Positions 23,003 to 33,538 of a stretch of 64,000 nucleotides of DNA are shown piece after piece; positions within the stretch are counted from its first letter, which is position 1; each line of letters opens with the position of its first letter. A program made the translations under genes and the position numbers. The notes under the pieces were generated by a model. The model was not told the origin of the DNA. It saw nothing but the letters and a program-made list of their open reading frames with translations, and did no database searches. Location of the stretch: NCBI GenBank assembly GCA_021399435.1, contig JAJTUP010000125.1, positions 62,001-126,000 of the forward strand, read 5' to 3'. Source of the DNA: Diaporthe sp. PMI_573. Its lineage: Eukaryota; Ascomycota; Sordariomycetes; Diaporthales; Diaporthaceae.

Positions 23003-24223
23003 ATGCCTCCCAAGTCTATCTTCAAAAACTCCAAAGAAGCTGAAAAAACCGCGCGTTATCTAACTAATTACGTTTCCAAAAATACAGAAATCGTCACCAA
23101 GATTGGAAAAAACACCATCAAGTCTATTGAGAGCATTTCAAAAGGTACTACACGCGGGAGGAAGGAAATTGAATACCCCAAAGAGTGGGCCGACGACGAA
23201 AAGACCGCAATTGCCGCTGCCACCAAATTGAAGCAGTATTATAGTACGTTAAATTTCTGGTGACACGAAGATCCAATGATTAACGAATGGCAGATCTCGA
23301 GCTGAAACAACAGGAGACCCCACCCCCTGAAGCTCAGAATGACGATGAAACCATTGAGAGCGATGTCGAAGAAGATCAGTCTGGCGAGGAATCAGCTCCG
23401 GAGGAGCCTGAAGCCACATCAAATAAGCAGACTCGCAAGAATGGCTCACAACCAGTCATGGCAATTTCAGTCAATCCCGAGTTAGGTGCTACGGATCAAG
23501 ATGACGCATCGGAATCCGACAACGATAACGGAAGGCCGACAACGCCGAAGACCAGTAACCAGCCCCACATCCCTCCAGGCCCCGCAACTGAGATCCCCTT
23601 TCCATACGACCCGATCACAAGGGAAGAAGGAGAGGTGAAGGGGGATATCTACTTCACCACTCATGGCACGATTGCTTCACGCCTTCCGCCTCTCCAAGGT
23701 GATCGTCGGCGGCTTATATTCCAACCGGTCAGCACAGACGAACTGAAAGACAAGAAGAGAAAATACAGACAGCATGTAAAGGATACTGGCAGCAGGGATA
23801 TCGGCGGAATCAAGGCCACCAAAAAGAAGGACCTTGAGGAATTAAGTAAGTCGTGTTATCAACAAATTATCTACAGTATTAGGTCTAACAATTACAGAAT
23901 TTAGGGAGAGAGGTGCAAAACTCATAGATGTGGGCTACGAAGTACCGATCGGCGGTATACCAGAATCAGAAGTTTGCAAGGGAAATGACCCCAATAAGGC
24001 ACAAACGTTTTGGGACCATGGCAAGGACTCTTGCCCCATTCTCAGGTGTGTTTTACGAGCTCCCAGCAATGAGGAGAACGAGGAGGATATAAGGGTTGTT
24101 TGTAAGTCCGAACTTATCAAATATTATAAGAAGGAAGAGGAGGAGTACCGGGGGAAAATCATAGATCTCTTGACCGAAGCAGGGATGCCTATCCCGAGGA
24201 AGGCCTCAGGAGAGCTGCTATAG
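23003..24223 (+). CDS. Unrecognised three-exon gene
   Basis: Exons 23003..23243, 23294..23845 and 23898..24223, with introns of 50 and 52 bp (donors GTACGT and GTAAGT, branches ATTAACG and TCTAACA, CAG acceptors). All joins keep frame and remove the stops, giving 372 residues. The N-terminus is basic (MPPKSIFKNSKEAEKT), followed by a strongly acidic stretch (ESDVEEDQSGEESAPEEPE), a conserved-looking core (FTTHGTIASRLPP, FRERGAKLIDVGYEVP) and a charged helical end (ELIKYYKKEEEEYRGK). I recognise no family or catalytic motif. Consistent codon use and good introns argue it is a real gene. It ends inside the convergent ferric-reductase fragment. Confidence 0.65.
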
Positions 24224-24944
24224 TGGGATTAAACGGGTGTGTGATGAATTGATAAGTCTCCTTTGCATCTGATTTGCCGTATTCGCATCTCCAATAATTC
24301 CCACACTTAAAGGGCTCACCACCATCTTGCCGCTCTGTACGAAAAAGTAAAGACACGCTTAACAAGTTCTGTATAGTTTTAGTTATGTCAAGGCTGCGCA
24401 GGGATTGGGTACTGACATTATTTGAATCGAGGTTCTTTAGTCCATTCAGCTGCTCTCGGACCCAGGCCTCTGGCTCACTTTCATCCAGCCACCAGATCAA
24501 AGCAACCTTTCGGGTTATATCTCGGAATAAGCTTGATAGAGTGCCAGACTCTTTAGCCCTTATGTCACCAACCTTACGCTTTGTAATACTATAAGCTAGT
24601 GGTAGTATATCATATATCCCCAGCCCCTTGGCTATAAGAAGCACTGTTTCATAACGCTCGAGGTAGAGACTTTGTGTGAATGGACCATAGAGCAGTACTC
24701 GCTCGCTCCGTTTCATTCGACTTAGTTGCTGATTCAGATGACGGTCATGAGTGAGGTTTACTATGATTTCGGGTGATTTAGCTTGGCCAAGGTTTGTCAA
24801 CATCTCCGCAACAGCGGGGTAGCTTTTTTGTATATTGTAGCTGAAAGGCCTGCCTGGAAGAAGGATGTGGAAGTAATCCCCAGGAGCAAGGTTTACGGGG
24901 CGATCGGGTTTGAGTAGCAGACGTATGACCCTAGTATGTTCCAA
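24189..24944 (-). pseudogene. Ferric reductase-type FAD/NAD domain, C-terminal fragment
   Basis: About 250 residues of the cytosolic end of a fungal ferric reductase/NADPH-oxidase-type protein: RPVNLAPGDYFHILLPG (FAD region), LLYGPFTQSLYLERYETVLLIAKGLGIYDILPLA (nucleotide-binding part, with GLGI) and DITRKVALIWWLDESEPEAW. The transmembrane, haem-binding half is missing and sequence above 24944 does not restore it. Intact proteins move electrons from NADPH to extracellular ferric iron. The last codons overlap the stop of the plus-strand gene by 35 bp. It is most likely a truncated copy. Confidence 0.7.
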
Positions 24945-25047
24945 TTTATTGTGTATTCGATCGCTCGATCGCTCACTCGCTCCATTACGCTCTTCTTCGT
25001 TACCTTTGCCGACCGCTGGGCAGAAATATGCGTAGTTTCTGCTCCAT

Positions 25048-25299
25048 TCATATCCCCCTTCGTGCAGCTGACTCCTTCAGCCTTCGCTCGGCGTCTCGTA
25101 TTATGCTCATGTCGTAAGTTGTGCCCAACATAATTGCTCGCTTCGCAGCTGCACCGAGGTGAATTGAGGTCCGAACTAATTCTGCGGGATAGATTTGTAA
25201 CATCTCATTGCTAAGAGTTTTTAGCGACTCCCTTAGTATCGAGTGATTCGCCCTGAACCATAATGTTAGATGAGGAGCCCCAAACCCTGAAAAGGACAA
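25048..25299 (-). CDS. Small unrecognised open frame
   Basis: 84 codons with a natural-looking helical segment (SLKTLSNEMLQIYPAELVRT, then AKRAIMLGTTYDMSIIRDAERRLKE). No family is recognised, and it could be an exon or remnant. No splice partner was found. Confidence 0.25.
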   Translation of the reverse strand: MSFSGFGAPHLTLWFRANHSILRESLKTLSNEMLQIYPAELVRTSIHLGAAAKRAIMLGTTYDMSIIRDAERRLKESAARRGI

Positions 25300-25789
25300 C
25301 TTACATGATCCCTTCAGCTTTGTCGGAATACGTCAGCAACAAGAGGGGCGCATCGCCTCCAAGGTCAGCCCAATGATTGCTTAGATCTATCCGTTTATTC
25401 AAGTTCTTCCTCAACTCTTGTAATTTAAACAATTCATAATAATGTTAGTTTAGCAACTTAGACGTGTTAGTATTCATAGGTGTCCTACTCAGCTAGAGAT
25501 GAGAGAGTTTCAGCCACAAAAGAATGTATATTTAGACACATATGCATTGTACTTTGCGTGTGCAACTTACAGAAGCTCTTTAACAGATGTAATGTACTTC
25601 GTCAATAATCTGTACCATTCAGATGGCTGCAGCTGCTACCGAATTAAAGCTATTGGGGGAGACTCAAAGGTAGAGAGGACAGTGCATGGTACTTGCGCTG
25701 GCACAAATCTGGGTTACCACCCGTTGTTTTAGGTGGGTAATATTTGAACTCTAAAATCAGCTCTAATGGAACACTATCATCAGTCGGGC
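25300..25789. other. AT-rich stretch, nothing recognised
   Basis: No gene or repeat supported. Confidence 0.4.
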
Positions 25790-26280
25790 ATTACTCTATT
25801 GATAGGTGCAGAACGATGCGTGGTTTGCTCCCAGAAGTACATATTCAGGTTGGCTGCGCCCGCCCTCCTGATTGCTGCCAAATACGGTGACGAGAAGGAC
25901 TGTGTTCCCTCGATCAACGAGCTCAACAGCATGTCTAGCGGCCTGTACGACGCTGGCATGTTCACCCAGATGGAGATGCACGTCCTCAACACGCTGGAGT
26001 GGAACATCGGCCACCCCACCCTCGACTTCTTCCAGTCCATCATCTAGGCTGACGAGCAAGATGACCGTGAGGTTAGAGACATGACCGCCTACCTCTGCGA
26101 GATCGCCCTCTACCACCGTGACTTCGTCTCTACGAAGCCATCGATCATGGCACGTGCGTCTCACGCCCTGGCACGGGCGATACTCAACCGACCTGTGGTT
26201 AACAATTGCTCAGAACAGCCCGAAGCTCTCACGACACTAACAGGGTTGCTAACACATAGCTTTTCGCCATAATAGAATCT
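25790..26280 (+). pseudogene. G1 cyclin (CLN-type) fragment with nonsense codon
   Basis: Reading from about 25844 gives LAAPALLIAAKYGDEKD, PSINELN, LYDAGMFTQMEMHVLNTLEWNIGHPTLDFF, the cyclin-box core of fungal G1 cyclins. A TAG at 26045 follows ...QSII. The same frame continues after the stop with ADEQDD, AYLCEIALYHRDF and ARASHALARAIL. A CAG to TAG change would explain the stop, the C-to-T type produced by RIP. The N-terminus before about 25840 and the C-terminal tail are absent. Cyclins activate CDKs at START; this copy cannot be full length. Confidence 0.75.
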
Positions 26281-26687
26281 TAACCAACTAATTCAGACCT
26301 TCTAATTCCATTCCCGCCCTTACGCATCCATGGAGACGTGCAATTGGCCAGCGCAGCCGTGGTCATTAAGGATGTATTCGTCAGCCACAGTTTTGGCTCC
26401 GATATCGTGTTGCCGCTCTACGCCGGCCTCGTGGTGGATATCTTCTTTGTCGTTCGAAAGTAGTCAGTGGTTTTGAGTGAAAATGATGCAGAGACTTCTG
26501 AAATACTCTCTGTTGCTCAAGTTTGGTGTCTCATCCGGTCCATCTATCTGCGGAGCTCTTTGCTGAGTGCTTTTGACGGACCACCGCGACGACAATGACC
26601 GCCGGTCCATTATCAAGTTGATTTCTAAATATCCCTGGGGACAAAGCAACTCTGCCGGCATTCAGGTAGTCAGGGGGCTCTAATTGG
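26281..26687. other. No supported gene
   Basis: Follows the cyclin fragment and precedes the hAT fragment. It may hold decayed hAT sequence on the minus strand, but no motif is visible. Confidence 0.3.
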
Positions 26688-27230
26688 CTACAGATCTCTA
26701 TAGAATACGTGATTTTCCGCAATGTGACGCATGGCCTGGCGCCTGGAGGTGATTAATTGATCACCGATGGTCGGATTGCATGCCAAAGCGAGATCCTTCA
26801 ACTCGTTCCATTCAACGGCTGAAAAAGGAGCTCTCCGCCGTGTGGGCAGTCCTATAACAGCTTCATTATATGCCTGCCGATTGAAAGCCTGCCGAAGACT
26901 ATCAGGTGTAGGGATAGATGCAAACATGGCGGTTAATGAGCGTTGATTCGACGATATCGGCGAAGGCGGCGGCGGCGGCCGAAGCTGTGCGGCATGGCGG
27001 TTTTTGATATGCTGTACAGCTGTTGCTCGATGCCCATGACTCCATTTAGGGCATAATCGGCACACATAAAGCACAGTGCCTTTGGTCTTTCGTTTGCGGC
27101 CGGCGGTAAGCGGTTTATTCTTATCTGGATACTGCCGATCCATAATAGAAAAGAAGTTTGAAGGCAATTGATCAGATGTTTGAGAATTAGAGTCGCCGAT
27201 CGACGATAAAATATCGCTTTCTGAAGCCAT
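26688..27230 (-). pseudogene. hAT transposase, N-terminal (BED finger) fragment
   Basis: Minus-strand ATG at 27230 opens 180 codons. A BED-type finger (CRLCPKWSHGHRATAVQHIKNRH) is followed by a Pro-rich linker and the segment RRRAPFSAVEWNELKDLALACN and ENHVFYRDL, typical of the start of fungal hAT transposases. It then stops; the RNase H-like catalytic core and dimerisation domain are not found downstream. BED fingers bind the terminal repeats of hAT elements. It is dead as a transposase. Confidence 0.7.
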
Positions 27231-27610
27231 AATGATGGGTATGAGATGAAAACTATCTTAATACGAAAATTTTCCGGTATTTGTGATGTCTGGGGCGATA
27301 AAAAGCTGTCACATTCGGGGATGAATTGGTTGTCATAGAAGCTCTCGGTTCTCTATCTAATGAGTGGAAAATAGGTCGGTTTCTTATACCTAGGGTGAAG
27401 GGCCTCCGGGACCGTTGTGTTGAAGAACTTGCTTTTTGGGAAAGATAGGTGACACCAACTTCTGACCGGAAGTTTGGACTTCCGACCTGCCAGTGAATAG
27501 CCTTTCTGAGCGGCAGAGGGACCTTCCTTCCGGTTTGATGAAATGTATGACCTTTTGGCCCGTTGGATGTGACAAAAGCAATGAAAAAAGCTTATTTTCA
27601 CTTATCCTGT

Positions 27611-27678
27611 TTATTCTGTTATTCCGTTATAACAGATTAGTGTGAGAGCCATAACATGATAACAGAATAACAGAATAA
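27611..27678. repeat. AT-rich inverted repeat
   Basis: TTATTCTGTTATT (27611..27623) and its exact reverse complement (27666..27678) flank a 42-bp spacer. More copies of the ATAACAG word follow to 27722. It could be the end of a miniature element or a hairpin, and it abuts the truncated nucleoporin. Confidence 0.55.
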
Positions 27679-27736
27679 AAAAATATTAACACGTTATACA
27701 GAACAAGCAACAGAATAACAGAACAAGTTGCCCATG

Positions 27737-28678
27737 TATGATTGCTGCTTGCCCCACCAACCGCTCCGAAGGGACTGGCAGAAATCGCAGTACCGCCGGA
27801 GGAGAATGGATTTGGCTTCGCGCCGAGCTGTGAAGGCTGACCAAATCCATCAGATGGCGCAGGTTGTGACGGCTGCGCAGGCTGACCAAAGCTAGGGGCA
27901 CCGAAGGGATTCGCCGGCTGGCCCAGTGCTGAGGGCTGGCCGAAGCCACTTCCCGCGTTCTGTCCGAGACCAGAGGGCTTGCCGAACGTACTGCCGCCAC
28001 CCAAGGTCGACGGCTGGCCAAAGGCACTTCCTCCGCCGAGAGCCGACGGTCGACCAAACGCGCTGCCACCACTACCCAAAGCTGATGGCTGGCTGAATCC
28101 TACAGTTGGGGCTGGCGCAGCGGGCTGTCCGAATGGGGAGCTGCCACTGGCACCACCAGCGGCGGCGCTGAAGGGATTTGCATTCTGTCCAAGAGCGGAA
28201 GGCTGACCAAAGGCGCTACCTGTTGACGGGGCGGAGAAGGCATTGGCAGGCTGACTCGGCTGGATACCAACGGGTCGCTTGCCGACTGCGAATTCGCCAG
28301 TGCTGGGCGACGAGTTCGCCTGGCATACATCGTGGCGGTTTGGGTGGTTGTTCTGCGACTGTAGGACGAAGTCGATAGCTCCGTCAAGGTTTCCCAGCGC
28401 GCTTTGAATCTTGGACTGCGCTTGGCCCCAGAGGCCCTGGATCTCGTTCAGCTAGGAGGCGCATCAGCACACTTTCCGGGGTTCTTTCTTCAGCGGGAGG
28501 AATAAAAAGCAGCGAGACCTACCGCGCCCTGCGCATTGCCAGATGCCTCTCCCATCATATCTTCGTTTATACAATCAAGTCTTGATGCAGCAAACGACTG
28601 AGCAGTATTAGCTCGTGTATCATCTGCATTAAAGCTGCCAGCTTTGGAGATAGGGTTGATGTTCTCAGTAGATGCCAT
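27737..28678 (-). pseudogene. FG-repeat nucleoporin (Nup42/AMO1-like), truncated
   Basis: Exon 1 is 28678..28523, a 71-bp intron spans 28452..28522 (GTAGGT donor, CTAG acceptor), and exon 2 runs from 28451 to about 27737. After the splice, LNEIQGLWGQAQSKIQSALGN and LDGAIDFVLQSQNN resemble the coiled region of fungal Nup42/AMO1. Then come FG-type repeats (FGQPSALG, NPFSAAAG, FGRPSALG). The usual N-terminal CCCH finger is missing, replaced by MASTENINPISKAGSF, and the C-terminus runs into the AT-rich inverted repeat. Such proteins line the nuclear pore and help mRNA export. It is probably a truncated duplicate. Confidence 0.65.
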
Positions 28679-29154
28679 TATGATGGTTAGATATTGTACA
28701 TAGCCGTGACAGAAAATTCAAAGCGCGACCGTTCAAGCTTTTATAGTTACCGAAATGTACAAAGATCCAAATCTTTAATTTGTGTTCAAAGAAAGCCGAA
28801 GGAAAAAATAGTAATTTTGCAGCGTGCTTTTTTTCTCGTCACACGCGGAGTTCCCAGTTCCAGGTTCCAGATTCAGTATTCCTGACAACGAAACATCCCC
28901 ATTGCAATGAAACATAGCTTGGATTAGCGTAACGTGCAGGATGCAGTTTATTGACTTATGGTGAATGTCACCGCTTGAGAAATTAAATAAATCGAGCTTA
29001 TTGCTCTTTTGCACTTCCTTCATGCTGAGCATAATTGAGTATGTATCCCACTGCTAATCTTGCCTAGCCATCAAAAACAGGCTTCCCAGGGAACTTGTAT
29101 GTATACATTTCGAACTACTGCAGCTATAACTGACGCCCGTTCATTCTATTTGCA
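28679..29154. other. No supported gene
   Basis: Upstream of the nucleoporin fragment and before the PKS fragment. A TTTGCAG acceptor-like site lies at about 29150-29156. Confidence 0.4.
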
Positions 29155-29690
29155 GGTGGAAGCTTGCAAGCTAGTTGGAAATGTCTTGCGCCTTATGGTC
29201 ACTTCATTGAGATTGGCAAGGCTGATATCCAGGCAAACTCGGCCTTACCCACGTTCGGCTTTGCGAAGAATGTCAGCTTCACAGCTATAGACATGCTACA
29301 CATTGCCCAGACGAACCATCAGCTCACGCGCGAGCTGACTGAGAAGACCACCACCCATGTCGTGGGCGGGCACAAGGGCGCTGCGCCCTTGCAGCTGTTT
29401 GGGGCATCCCAAATTGAGAAGGCGTTCCGGCTTATACAAAGTGGCGCAAACACAGGCCGCGTCGTCCTTACTTTGTCTCCGGAGGAGGTCGTCCCGGTAA
29501 GTTCAGCAAGAGTCGCCGATGTTGACTTTTAGGAGGCTAACTACTTGGCATAGAGGTATAACGCCCTGAAAAGCAGCTGGAGATTTCGCGAAGATGGTTC
29601 ATACCTCGTCGCAGGGGGGCTTGGGGGCTTGGGCCAGGCCATCCTGAGATGGATGGCGGATAAGGGGGCCGAATGTGGTGCGGGTACGTT
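29155..29690 (+). pseudogene. Highly reducing polyketide synthase, ER-KR fragment
   Basis: Reading starts at an acceptor-like site with GGSLQASWKCLAPYGHFIEIGK, then NVSFTAIDMLHIAQ and AFRLIQSGANTGRVVLTL: the end of an enoyl-reductase domain. A 57-bp intron (29497..29553, GTAAGT, GGCTAAC, TAG) joins in frame to RYNALKSSWRFREDGSYLVAGGLGGLGQAILRW, the start of a ketoreductase with its GGLGGLG nucleotide loop. Nothing before or after continues the roughly 2300-residue enzyme. The intact enzyme builds reduced polyketides. This is a lone piece and no biosynthetic cluster is present. Confidence 0.8.
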
Positions 29691-30050
29691 AACTACTTTT
29701 TATGTTGAATGTTCTGTCATTATAAAGTTATGTGAAGGGAAAACCGAATACCTTTATCAACCTATATCCAACGACATACCCATCCTTAACGCGAACGACA
29801 AGTACAGATACAAAGCGAGCACCACGGTACCTACCATCTTTGTTTCCCTGCTTCAGCACGACCTCGCTGCAGTCTTCGAACCGCAGGTCGCAGAGTCGGC
29901 TCGCGGTCTTGCCCGAAGATCTTGTGGACAAACTCGATGCCCGAATATCAGTCAGGGGTACAGCAACAAGACTCCAATCCCACATCAGGTACTCGAACCC
30001 ATTCTAAGGCCTGTTACCCACACAAGAGAGCTATATGTCTCCCTTTATGT

Positions 30051-30120
30051 CTGACCACCTCTGTAAGATCGCCCTCTACCATCCCGAATTCGTGCTGTTG
30101 GTATCCCGGGGCTCCGCTGC
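30051..30120 (+). pseudogene. Possible second cyclin scrap
   Basis: The frame SDHLCKIALYHPEFV resembles AYLCEIALYHRDFV in the cyclin fragment 4 kb upstream. Only about 45 bp is alike, so it may be a small duplicated piece or chance. Confidence 0.3.
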
Positions 30121-30126
30121 CCAATT

Positions 30127-32397
30127 TCAATCGCTATCAAGTGCTTTAACAACTCCACCCAACACCTCAACAACTTGAAGAAGTGCAGTGGCCATGTTTT
30201 CCCTGCGCCTTAGGAACATCTCCGCTTGTTTCAGGCATTGTCGGGGTTGGGATTCCCAGTGGCCCACTGGAAACAGAACTCCCATCGGAGAGTGCTCGAG
30301 CTTGGAGAGCGTCTCTTCGTAGCATGACTTTTCTACTTCGAGCTTTTTGGCTTGCTGCAAGCTGGCTTCGGAGAGGCTCTGCAAGACATTGTAGACGTGA
30401 CGTACCTGCCCAGCTACCCTAGCTCTCTCTTCTATCTTCTTGCGCCTTGCCCTTTCTAGACGACCGCGCTGTTCGGAGAGATACCTTTCTTGCGCAGTAA
30501 TGGTATTGCAGGCGACATCATATTCGACGGTGCCATTGGATCCAGGGGACCAAAGATGCTTCATGCTTTCGGCTTCCACTTGTCCGCTGTCGATAGCCAG
30601 ACGATTTTCATCGAGGTCCTTGACCCAGGGAATATCGCAGGTCTGCCCTAAAGCCGCCTTTAGCAGGAGAAGCAGGACCTCCCTCCAATCTGACTGTATT
30701 TCGCTTCCGAGGGACTCTGTAATAATATAGATCGCATTGACGAGCATGGCAACACCGCCGTCGATGTCGCTAGTGCTTTGGTCGGCAGATACCTCATCGT
30801 GACCTTCCTGGATGACTTTCCAGTCATGGGACTGCTCAGGAAACAGAGCCTTGATTTTCTTTGTGGCGAACTCTGTGTGGATGTGTGATGGTGAGGCATC
30901 CAGAATCCGGACGCCACTAGAGATAATCACGGCCAGGAGCCAGTGACCTAAGGCAGAACCAGAAGGGGGAATATAGACGGGGACAAGGATGACCGGTCCG
31001 TGGTCTGACACATTCAAAGCTTGGAGACAGCGTTTAGTTGAGTCAGGAGCAATGTCGGCAAGAGAGTTGATGGCCGTGACAGTAGATGGGGCAAGAGTCA
31101 CCAGGATAAGTAGGACGGTGTTAACGACCTTGTCGTCCAGCGGAACACCGGGCTGGAGGCACCTGAGATCCTTGTCGCTAAGATCGAGTTGGTATTCTTC
31201 CGGAGATCCTGGGTCTGTTGTGTCGTCAGTCCTGTTTTGATTGGAAAGGAATTCCGGTGACAGTATGTGAGGACTGCCGTGCTTCGCTCGATGAAGTTCG
31301 GCCTCCAGCTCCTCAATTCTGGTATTCTTGGCCGCCAAACCTCTCTCGAAGTCCTCATTAGAAACTTGCTTTGCAGCAACCTCCTGTGAACCCGGAGGTA
31401 TCGTTTGACGACGGCGTGGCCGGCCTTGAGTTCGTCCGACATCGGCTTGATGAGTGTCCAGTCTGCTCGTAATTGAAGCAGACAGCGGTGGCTGGAGAGT
31501 CTTATTGTTGGATTTTGCGAGGGCGGCCACCGATTTCTCTCTGGACTCAGCTGCCAACCTTTTGTTTGGGGAATCAGATGGAATGTCGTCCAACGCTCGC
31601 TTCGCTGAGCCATTATTTGCCCCTTTCTCTCGGCTTTCAGCAGCCACTGCTGGGATGGGAGTGTTTCCTGCAATACTATCGGGTGATCGGATTGTTTGAT
31701 GATGCTCTGGATGATCGTCACCGGCTTCACTTCCCCGTCGCCCCACCCGTCGCCCCCCTCGTCCCCCTCGTCCCCCTCGTCCCCCTCGTCCCCTTCGTCC
31801 ACCTCGTCCGCCTCGGACCGCTCGTCCTCCACTACGCACAGACGTTGTGTCTTCAGGGGTACTTGGGGATGTGAGCTGATCAGCATTTTCCCCGGCGACG
31901 TGAATAGTGTTGTTCTCGCTTGTCTGCTCGACAAGCGAGCATTCATTTGTTCGCTCATCCGACGCAGCGATAGATTCCGTTGATGTTGGCAGCATTTCCA
32001 AAGATGTGTGCTCGCTGGAGTCAGGAGCAGTACTCTGGCTCGCAAATTGTGTGTTTATAAGATCGTCGAATTCAGTATCTCTAAGCCAATCGCCAAAGCT
32101 GTCAAAGTTGTTGAGGTTCGCTATGTTGTCTTGGTGATCGGCTCCTTTTTCAGACGAGGATGTGGCTGGAGCCGCCACCGATCCCGCGGGCGGGTTGAAG
32201 ACTTCGTTGGTTGGAGGTGAATATGTCGTTGGAAGGTTTAAGGATAAGATTCCTTTTAAGTTGATAGCTGGGTGATTTGCCCTAGACTCAAAAAGTTGAG
32301 GTTCTTGATACGACCCCGACTGGCTGATATCGTCCTGCGTCAGAACTGGAGGGTTGGACAATTGATTGATGAGAAAGGAAGGAGTTGAGGCTTCCAT
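30127..32397 (-). CDS. Long RGG protein with Ulp1/C48-like pseudoprotease domain
   Basis: Single exon of 756 residues from ATG 32397. The N-terminus is Ser/Thr/Asn-rich; residues about 190-225 form an Arg/Gly tract (GGRGGRGGRRVGRRG). The Ulp1-like domain spans about 390-600: SDKDLRCLQPGVPLDDK, VILVPVYIPP, GHWLLAV (His485), RILDASP (Asp500) and DIDGGVAML. The family's Cys position is Gly547, so proteolysis is unlikely while SUMO-type binding stays possible (inference). The C-terminal 130 residues are charged helices, probably coiled coil (QERYLSEQRGRLERARRK). It is the same family as 16926..17525. The frame is open throughout, so it may be expressed. Its partner is unknown; mobile-element origin is a possibility. 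Confidence 0.65.
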   Translation of the reverse strand: MEASTPSFLINQLSNPPVLTQDDISQSGSYQEPQLFESRANHPAINLKGILSLNLPTTYSPPTNEVFNPPAGSVAAPATSSSEKGADHQDNIANLNNFDSFGDWLRDTEFDDLINTQFASQSTAPDSSEHTSLEMLPTSTESIAASDERTNECSLVEQTSENNTIHVAGENADQLTSPSTPEDTTSVRSGGRAVRGGRGGRRGRGGRGGRGGRGGRRVGRRGSEAGDDHPEHHQTIRSPDSIAGNTPIPAVAAESREKGANNGSAKRALDDIPSDSPNKRLAAESREKSVAALAKSNNKTLQPPLSASITSRLDTHQADVGRTQGRPRRRQTIPPGSQEVAAKQVSNEDFERGLAAKNTRIEELEAELHRAKHGSPHILSPEFLSNQNRTDDTTDPGSPEEYQLDLSDKDLRCLQPGVPLDDKVVNTVLLILVTLAPSTVTAINSLADIAPDSTKRCLQALNVSDHGPVILVPVYIPPSGSALGHWLLAVIISSGVRILDASPSHIHTEFATKKIKALFPEQSHDWKVIQEGHDEVSADQSTSDIDGGVAMLVNAIYIITESLGSEIQSDWREVLLLLLKAALGQTCDIPWVKDLDENRLAIDSGQVEAESMKHLWSPGSNGTVEYDVACNTITAQERYLSEQRGRLERARRKKIEERARVAGQVRHVYNVLQSLSEASLQQAKKLEVEKSCYEETLSKLEHSPMGVLFPVGHWESQPRQCLKQAEMFLRRRENMATALLQVVEVLGGVVKALDSD

Positions 32398-32871
32398 TGA
32401 GCTGACAAGACGACTGTTAGCTCTCCCACCTCATAACTCGTCGGCCATTCAGACTTACTCTTCGTCCTGCTAGATGTAGAATTAAAGCTGGTAGCAGGCT
32501 GTGCGCGGCGGGAATTTGACTGATTCTTTGGAGATAGATTGAATGGAATGGAACGATGGGGTTTCCATCACGTACATATGTGATTGTCTCTACCTTGACT
32601 GCTGTGGGCTTCCCTCCACCTTTCTAAGCCAAGAGAACAAGAAAAACATCAACACAGCAGCCCTCCCTGCCCACTCACTTGAGCACTGAGGAGCCAACCA
32701 GATTGAATCAATCGATCATCCCACATTGGCCGGCGTTCCTGACTGTATGTGTATGCAGGCAACCATCGTTAATGCAGGTTTAGCGAGATATGGGCACCAA
32801 TAAGGCGAGTGATGAGAATGGCTAACCCCAGCAGGTGTCACAATCTACCCCGGCGGCGAGGCTGGAAGCAG
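32398..32871. other. Upstream of the Ulp1-like gene
   Basis: Likely the promoter of the minus-strand gene; no other feature seen. Confidence 0.4.
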
Positions 32872-32958
32872 AAAGGCCCACCCAAGCGAACACGACTGCT
32901 GGCTAAACGACAACCACCTCCTCCTGATAGCCAATCGCCGTGGAACCAAGACGTGCTG
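32872..32958 (+). repeat. 87-bp dispersed repeat, copy 1
   Basis: Identical over 87 bp to 39276..39362. It starts AAAGGCCCACCC and ends CAAGACGTGCTG. A diverged third copy lies at 33539..33620, and a partial one (GATCGCCAATCGCCGTGGAA...) at about 33098-33140. Confidence 0.8.
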
Positions 32959-33538
32959 TTGACGCCGGGAGGAGGATGCAGGAGCGAAATACATGGTTCT
33001 CTGACGATATTGGAGGGTGGGAGGCGATCGATGGGAACGATTCAGGCAGCAGATGTCACCCTCTACCCCGGCGACATGGTAGAGGCGAAACAGGACCTGA
33101 TCGCCAATCGCCGTGGAATTGAGATGTGCTGCTGATGCTGGAAGATGCAGGCCGACCTGTTTTTCACGTTCACATTGGCAATTTTCTTCTTAAACAATAT
33201 CTCATACCCCGCGGGGTTATATTGTCGGGTTGGCCGAGTCACTCCCAGTATAGGAGGTATTGTTGGCCTTGAGGACAATGCTGCATACCTCCATCCACCC
33301 GCGGTATCAAGGCAAAGACAGCGCAGAATCACGCATGTGTGTGTTGCCTCTGCGACAACGGACTCACAAATGACGCCGTCTTGGCCCCCTCCACGATCCC
33401 CTGTCCTGCCACGGGAGCAGTGCGGGACCAGCCTCCCGCGACACCCCTCGGGGTTCACAAGCCAGCCCCATTTTTGAAGGCGCTGTTTTACGTCCCTTGT
33501 GTGAGAGGCGGTTCACGAGGTGGACGAGGCTGGAGGAG

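Noticed and set aside
31098..32045. Overlapping minus-strand frame within the RGG/Ulp1-like gene
   Set aside because: Alternative frame of the same gene; its repeats (DEGDEGDEG) are a frame-shifted reading of the RGG tract.
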